The notes under the pieces are model-generated. The model was not told the DNA's origin, ran no database searches, and saw only the letters and a list, made by a program, of their open reading frames with translations. A program made the translations under genes and the position numbers. Of a DNA stretch of 64,000 nt, positions 59,714 to 64,000 are shown piece by piece (positions within the stretch are counted from its first letter, which is position 1; the number at the start of each line of letters is the position of its first letter). This DNA is from a virus. The stretch is from positions 159,837 to 223,836 of IMG/VR virus record IMGVR_UViG_3300040801_002079, one strand, 5' to 3'.

Positions 59714-60048
59714 TATGCTTGTTCGATTAATGCACCCAACGCATTCTTCTTAACAGAGCGGATACCAAACCAGCGGCTCACCTTCCAGTTATATGCTTCA
59801 CTGGTTCCGATGACCTTGTTGTTTCCCGCACGAAGATTGAAATAATATTTTCCATCCGCGCCAACAAACTTCTGGTATGCGTCTGGATTCGTTGAGTTCT
59901 TTCGAACTGATGCAATTCCATTCATCATACCCTGTCTGGATTCATAATCCTCGGACACAAGAATTACTTCCCCATTACCTGCTAATAATACAAAGTAATC
60001 TTTGCCTGACACTGTTTTACGTAATTCGTATCTTGCTTCACCCATCAT
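59713..60048 (-). CDS. Tandem YegP-like (DUF1508) domain protein
   Basis: The 111-residue protein consists of two copies of the YegP fold: YFVLLAGNGEVILVSEDY...GIASVRKNS and YYFNLRAGNNKVIGTSEAY...GIRSVKKNA. Bacterial YegP proteins have the same tandem layout; their function is unclear. AGGAG lies before two adjacent ATG codons, and the second (60045) is better spaced. Confidence 0.8.
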   Translation of the reverse strand: MMGEARYELRKTVSGKDYFVLLAGNGEVILVSEDYESRQGMMNGIASVRKNSTNPDAYQKFVGADGKYYFNLRAGNNKVIGTSEAYNWKVSRWFGIRSVKKNALGALIEQA

Positions 60049-60069
60049 TTTCTCCTAATAAAATCTATT

Positions 60070-60849
60070 TTAACTATTACGCCGCCGCAATATCTTAATA
60101 TTACGATCTTTCAACTTCTTTGACAAATACGCTGATCCCACTCTATCCTGTCCCTTGGATATATTAAAATGTCTTAAGGTTTTACTAACAGACCCATTAG
60201 TATTAAAAACCTCAATAATTTGGTCCATATTGTCATCAATCCATTTATAATGTGGTGCCCTATAATACATCCTGCATTTTTTACTACAAAACCTATGCTT
60301 GCCATAAGTAGTAAAAGATTCACCACAAAACTGACAATCTTTAGTTACAGCACACTTTTCCTTTTTATAGGTTATCTCCCTTATAGCATTATTAAAACTA
60401 GCGGAACAACTTGCATTACAAAATTGATTCAATCTTTTCTCATATGGTAACTCACTATTGCACTGGGTGCACCGCTTCGGGTTATTTTCATATTCCTCTC
60501 GTATGAGTTTAGCCTTTGCATAAGCCCCGTTGCGTCCTCGTTGAGCGTAGTCATCACTGGACGTTAAATCATTTACATGATCCCATCCACCACTTCCTCC
60601 GTTCTTAATATTATATGAATCTGGATCACCGGGATCAACCAATTCAAATTCCATTAAAAACATGTCTTCCGGGTTATCAAACACAGCTAAAATTTCTTTC
60701 TCAAAATTCTCAATTCCGTATTTTTTAATGGCTCTTTTTAAAACCTTACCTGAACCCATATACCCATCATCTAAATTAACGGTCTTATGGCAACCTATAT
60801 AAAACCTGCCGTTAACTTTATTCATTATCTTGTAAACTATAAAATGCAT
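60070..60849 (-). CDS. GIY-YIG homing endonuclease with zinc clusters
   Basis: The 259-residue protein begins with the GIY-YIG core ([16 protein letters not shown] at 16-23, [22 protein letters not shown]). Two zinc-finger-like clusters follow (CTQC...CNASC and CQFC...CSKKC), then a DNA-binding end. It resembles free-standing Seg-type mobile endonucleases of T4-like phages. The ATG at 60849 follows CATAAATA (60855-60862) by 5 nt. It probably spreads by gene conversion. Confidence 0.8.
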   Translation of the reverse strand: MHFIVYKIMNKVNGRFYIGCHKTVNLDDGYMGSGKVLKRAIKKYGIENFEKEILAVFDNPEDMFLMEFELVDPGDPDSYNIKNGGSGGWDHVNDLTSSDDYAQRGRNGAYAKAKLIREEYENNPKRCTQCNSELPYEKRLNQFCNASCSASFNNAIREITYKKEKCAVTKDCQFCGESFTTYGKHRFCSKKCRMYYRAPHYKWIDDNMDQIIEVFNTNGSVSKTLRHFNISKGQDRVGSAYLSKKLKDRNIKILRRRNS

Positions 60850-60913
60850 AATAGTATTTATGCATTTTGTAAACGCAAGATAACGTTTCGACTGACATGA
60901 CATCAGTCCAATG

Positions 60914-60987
60914 TGCCGGTAGACGGACTCGAACCGCCAACATCCTGATTACAAAACAGGCGCTCTACCAATTGGAGCTACACCGGC
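60914..60987 (-). tRNA. tRNA-Thr (TGT), no encoded CCA
   Basis: Anticodon loop TTTGTAA, stem CCTG(T)/(T)CAGG with one U-U mismatch, acceptor GCCGGTG/TACCGGC and discriminator A followed by CAT rather than CCA. Confidence 0.9.
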
Positions 60988-60994
60988 TTATTCC

Positions 60995-61444
60995 CTATAA
61001 TTTTCTCACTAAACTTGCCACATCAATATCGATATTAAACTCTTCAGATAATTGCGTCAAGTCATCATATAAAAGAGAAGTTAATTCTCTAGTCTTGAAC
61101 GGAACAATTGCATCTTTAATCTCATGAAATTGTTTCAGTCCTTCATATTCCTTATTTAGCTGTTCTAGAAGAGTGCGTAACATCACATATTCGCCCACCA
61201 ATGGATTAACAACTCGCTCATTACAGCCAAGAATATGTGACACCTCAATGTCCCGAACAATGGACAATGCCATCAACTGCAAATCAAACAGGTCTAATGA
61301 CGAATCCCATTTGGTAGGTTTATCACATGCTTCTCGAATTGCATTTTCACGCTTGGGTTTCATTGTATCCGGAAGAATGCTTGGGGGATACACTAATAGA
61401 CGGGCCTTTAGGCTCTCAAAATACTCTGCGCTTTTATATTTCAT
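60995..61444 (-). CDS. Hypothetical protein
   Basis: A 149-residue helical cytoplasmic protein, not recognised. The ATGA overlap with the gene upstream makes it the last member of the Tat-signal operon. Confidence 0.55.
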   Translation of the reverse strand: MKYKSAEYFESLKARLLVYPPSILPDTMKPKRENAIREACDKPTKWDSSLDLFDLQLMALSIVRDIEVSHILGCNERVVNPLVGEYVMLRTLLEQLNKEYEGLKQFHEIKDAIVPFKTRELTSLLYDDLTQLSEEFNIDIDVASLVRKL

Positions 61445-61707
61445 AACACACGCTTTAAGTCATACACCCATTTAATTTCATCGCCAGATAAACTTCGATC
61501 CCATATAGCAACCTCATCGATATGAAGGTTGTATTTCTTAGCAATATATTTTGCATCTTCATAATTGTCAACGGGGCACATAGGAGTTCCATGAGGATAC
61601 TCCAATTCTTTAACAGTATTACGAGCTAAAAGACTTGGCGCTGCTGCAACACCAACTGCACCCACTACTGCACCCGGAACTAATTTCAAAAAGTTTCTAC
61701 GTTTCAT
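61441..61707 (-). CDS. Tat-signal protein with LamG-like end
   Basis: The 88-residue protein has a textbook twin-arginine signal: KRRNFLK, a mild hydrophobic core (VVGAVGVAAA) and a probable cleavage site after SLLA (residue 28). The short mature part ends IDEVAIWDRSLSGDEI, the terminal strand pattern of LamG/concanavalin-like domains, suggesting a remnant or a minimal domain. Tat signals export folded proteins to the periplasm. It is coupled on both sides by ATGA overlaps. Confidence 0.7.
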   Translation of the reverse strand: MKRRNFLKLVPGAVVGAVGVAAAPSLLARNTVKELEYPHGTPMCPVDNYEDAKYIAKKYNLHIDEVAIWDRSLSGDEIKWVYDLKRVL

Positions 61708-62078
61708 AACTTAAATTCCTGAATAAAATCCATTTCACCAACAAAATCGCCTATCGTGGTAAACGTCTGCCATGTCTCCTTTCTACCATGTATATCGTTT
61801 TGTACGATAGCCCCGTCCTTTAATTTCTCAGCCGCATCACCAGTAATTCTCCAGCCATGCCCGAACTCAATCAATTCATCGGAATGTGCTGATACTTCGG
61901 CTTCATTCTTCATAAAGTCATAAAGTTCTTTAACCGTATAATGTTCACCTTCACCAATATAATGAATGTTACCGTTACTATCTACCCAGAACGGGTTGTT
62001 CTGTGTAGCCATAGCTACTAGTGGTGACGCACCAATTGCTCCTGCCGTTAGTGTTATTACAAATTCTCTGCGTTTCAT
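61704..62078 (-). CDS. Tat-signal protein, unknown
   Basis: The 124-residue protein starts MKRREFVITLTAGAIG with cleavage likely after LVAMA (about residue 24). The mature part (YTVKELYDFMKNEAE, GHGWRITGDAAEKLKDGAIV) shares a loose pattern with the next gene upstream. ATG 62078 makes the signal normal; ATG 62087 would add three residues. Confidence 0.65.
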   Translation of the reverse strand: MKRREFVITLTAGAIGASPLVAMATQNNPFWVDSNGNIHYIGEGEHYTVKELYDFMKNEAEVSAHSDELIEFGHGWRITGDAAEKLKDGAIVQNDIHGRKETWQTFTTIGDFVGEMDFIQEFKL

Positions 62079-62111
62079 ACGGAACATTATACCACGCTAT
62101 AACGTGTAAGT

Positions 62112-62795
62112 CTAGCCAGTTTCATAAATGGGTGCGTAGAATACGCCGGGAGAATGGACATTCATATGATATCTTTGCTCAACCCATACGTTACGTTTAG
62201 GATTCAAATCATCCGGATCAACATATAAACTTCTGTAACCATAATATTTTAAAGTTAAATCATACACCCCAGTGCGATTTACCACATTAATCACGCCCTT
62301 ATATTCATAAAATTTATCACCGACATCATTTACTACATGTAGTTTATGCACCAATTTGGGGTCCATAGCCCCCAATAATTGAACGGATGATAGGTAGATA
62401 TCATCTTCGTCCACAATCAACCCACCGTATAAATGCTCCATGGTGGATGATGTTACCGTCCATCCATTTCTTAGTGATATAATTGTATCCGTGTGTCGAT
62501 CTGAGGGGTTATCAAAAAACTCCCCAGTATAGATTGCGTCATCAGCCCAGTCTTGAAGATAGCGGTGTAACGCCACAACAGCCAAATAAGGTTTATCAGA
62601 ATTAAGCGGGTATAAATCAATCACCCTGTTGGTCACATTCATTCCAAACTCTGAAATATCTGAAGAAACTGGGTCATATGTTCCCAATACATCCTGTCCA
62701 ATTATAAGTTCATCATCTTGTGAGAATACTTCCCCAACCTTAATAGTTAAGGGTGATGAATATAGTAAACCCTTTAATAGCGTTCTGCGTTTCAC
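62112..62795 (-). CDS. Probable Tat-signal protein, unknown
   Basis: The 227-residue protein begins MKRRTLLKGLLYSS, a twin-arginine motif with a short hydrophobic core. The mature part has ALHRYLQDWADD, SLRNGWTVTSS, HLYGGLI and YDLTLKYYGYRSLYV, similar in plan to the 124-residue neighbour. The start is GTG overlapping the upstream stop (GTGA). Confidence 0.6.
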   Translation of the reverse strand: MKRRTLLKGLLYSSPLTIKVGEVFSQDDELIIGQDVLGTYDPVSSDISEFGMNVTNRVIDLYPLNSDKPYLAVVALHRYLQDWADDAIYTGEFFDNPSDRHTDTIISLRNGWTVTSSTMEHLYGGLIVDEDDIYLSSVQLLGAMDPKLVHKLHVVNDVGDKFYEYKGVINVVNRTGVYDLTLKYYGYRSLYVDPDDLNPKRNVWVEQRYHMNVHSPGVFYAPIYETG

Positions 62796-63298
62796 TTCTT
62801 CTTACTAACCTTCTTCTTAGTGGTTTTCTTCTTGGCTTTCTTTTTAGTGGCCTTCTTTTTTGCGACTTTCTTTTTAGATGTCTCAGTGGTCGGTTCTTCA
62901 TCTACTAACTCACCTTCTGATAACACCTCAGCGGTTTTCTCCAGAGCCGACTCCATTGCTCGTTTGACTTCTTCAGGCAACTCGGCCTGTTCCGTCTCTG
63001 TGTTCTCAGGCTTAACTGGGGGGCGAATACGGCAAGGGTTCTGCTGAGTATGAATGTTAACGGCTGCAACAATATTAAGATCATCCATTGTTGCATCACG
63101 CTGTGCCATTCTGCACAAATCAATATAATACATAATATGATCAATTGTCACTTCGTCAGTCCATGCCTCAAAATCTTCGGGATATCCCCTGCGGGCACGT
63201 TTGGTATATTCGACTGCGTGGACTAACCACTTATAGTCGCGGCGAGGCACTAAGTCATAAATTCGTTTCTGTAATTCATCTGAAAAGTATAGTTCCAT
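62792..63298 (-). CDS. Protein with H1-like Lys-rich tail
   Basis: The 168-residue protein has a helical domain (about 1-95) followed by an acidic linker and a C-terminal run of K-K-K-x-x-K-K repeats (about 142-168), histone H1-like. The same kind of tail ends the ClpP-like protease. It may bind nucleic acid. AGGAAAA precedes the ATG. It couples by GTGA to the Tat genes. Confidence 0.6.
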   Translation of the reverse strand: MELYFSDELQKRIYDLVPRRDYKWLVHAVEYTKRARRGYPEDFEAWTDEVTIDHIMYYIDLCRMAQRDATMDDLNIVAAVNIHTQQNPCRIRPPVKPENTETEQAELPEEVKRAMESALEKTAEVLSEGELVDEEPTTETSKKKVAKKKATKKKAKKKTTKKKVSKKK

Positions 63299-63309
63299 AA
63301 TTTTTCCTC

Positions 63310-63804
63310 TTATACGTATGGGCTTCTGTATGATGGTAAATGTCTTGATCTAGAGTCAAAATCCAATGTTACAACGGCGGGGGTTCGATATGCCGGAACC
63401 ACCATATCTACGCCATGCATATGCAATGTATGTCTGCACCTAACTCTAAAATTAACATGACTTGGACATGAATGATAAAATTTAACATATCCATCAGTGT
63501 CTGTTACATCATTAACGAAAAGATCACGTTCTTCCACAGTTTTAATCCCCTCTTGAGACTTTGAATTATCCCAAACCGCTACACGGGCATTGGGGACAGG
63601 CACTCCGTCTATATCCAGCACTAGAACCCGAAACCATTGTCCAATCTCACTATCGTGTGGTGGAGCAATATCCTCGTAGTTAATGGTTTTAACATTGGAG
63701 GTTGGCTCCATTGCTTGATCTTGATTTTGTTTAAGCGGAGCAATCCTCGTCTTTGACGGTTTTGCAACACGAGTTGAAGTTATTAATGATTTTCTATTAT
63801 TCAT
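63310..63804 (-). CDS. Hypothetical protein with Ig-like/CNA-B-type domain
   Basis: The 164-residue protein has a basic N-terminus and a beta-sandwich pattern (VLDIDGVPVPNARVAVWD, then DTDGYVKFYHS), as in carboxypeptidase-regulatory or Big-type domains and transthyretin-like folds. No signal peptide. Likely first gene of the operon that includes the Tat proteins. Confidence 0.5.
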   Translation of the reverse strand: MNNRKSLITSTRVAKPSKTRIAPLKQNQDQAMEPTSNVKTINYEDIAPPHDSEIGQWFRVLVLDIDGVPVPNARVAVWDNSKSQEGIKTVEERDLFVNDVTDTDGYVKFYHSCPSHVNFRVRCRHTLHMHGVDMVVPAYRTPAVVTLDFDSRSRHLPSYRSPYV

Positions 63805-63870
63805 GACTTTACCATATTATTATAGTATGAAATCATAAAACTAAAGGCATGTCAACACCCTTTTAAAAAT

Positions 63871-63946
63871 TGGTGGGCCGTGCAGGACTCGAACCTGCAA
63901 CCAATAGATTAAAAGTCTACTGCTCTACCAATTGAGCTAACGGCCC
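63871..63946 (-). tRNA. tRNA-Lys (TTT)
   Basis: Anticodon loop CTTTTAA between GTAGA and TCTAT, acceptor GGGCCGT/ACGGCCC, encoded CCA. The last 54 nt of the window show no feature I can support. Confidence 0.93.
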
Positions 63947-64000
63947 AAATAAGTTGCAACATATTACGAGTTGTCCCCTCGTAGGGGGTGTAATTCGCAA

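Overview
The window is a piece of a large tailed-phage genome of the T4 superfamily (myovirus). It is AT-rich and tightly packed, with many start/stop overlaps. T4-type core genes seen here are primase gp61, clamp loader gp44 and a probable gp62, UvsX, UvsY, UvsW, ssDNA-binding protein gp32, helicase gp41, terminases gp16 and gp17, scaffold gp22 and major capsid protein gp23. Several accompanying hypothetical genes look like those I remember from marine T4-like phages. The host is probably an alphaproteobacterium: the phage carries a circularly permuted (two-piece) tmRNA whose tag begins AND and ends ALAA, and no photosynthesis genes are present. Permuted tmRNAs also occur in some cyanobacteria, so this is an inference. 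No B-family polymerase gp43, clamp gp45, gp46/47, gp20 or gp21 is in the window.

Layout. 1-4.2 kb: nucleotide metabolism and small genes (MazG-like, HAD nucleotidase, inactive rhodanese-like, PhoH), ending in an Acb1-type anti-CBASS 2H phosphoesterase. 4.2-7.1 kb: permuted tmRNA, ClpP-like protease, primase, small unknowns. 7.1-19.1 kb: adhesin region, with a fibre-like protein carrying a long Pro/Thr tail, a trypsin-like protease with the same kind of tail, then on the other strand four tandem fibre paralogues with Pro/Thr linkers, a fibre-assembly chaperone, and the C-terminal half of a split PolIII-alpha (DnaE)-like protein. 19.1-29.5 kb: replication and recombination, including a GroES/gp31-like protein and the N-terminal half of the split DnaE-like protein. 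29.5-37.8 kb: packaging, a metallophosphoesterase (T5 A1-like), B12-dependent ribonucleotide reductase and helicase. 37.9-47.1 kb: virion genes, including a large multi-module protein ending in a neck-like domain, a discoidin-domain protein, possible lysis genes, gp23 and gp22. 47.3-64 kb: accessory region with nine scattered tRNA genes, a CCA-adding enzyme, a glycosylation cluster, a second capsid-protein paralogue, an RSH-type ppGpp hydrolase-like protein, a GIY-YIG endonuclease, and an operon of three proteins with twin-arginine (Tat) signal sequences.

Expression signals fit a T4-like programme. Sigma70-type promoters (TTGACA with TATACT/TAAAAT/TATTAT) precede gp32, gp44 and the metallophosphoesterase. 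A TATAAATA element matching the T4 late promoter precedes many late or accessory genes on both strands. In one class it sits only about 5-10 nt before the start codon with no Shine-Dalgarno sequence, which would give nearly leaderless mRNAs.

The most notable items are the tmRNA plus ClpP pair, the DnaE-like protein split at its active site into genes 12 kb apart, the Acb1 homologue, the fibre-linked trypsin-like protease, the Tat-signal operon, and the neck-like protein with an adhesin-like array.
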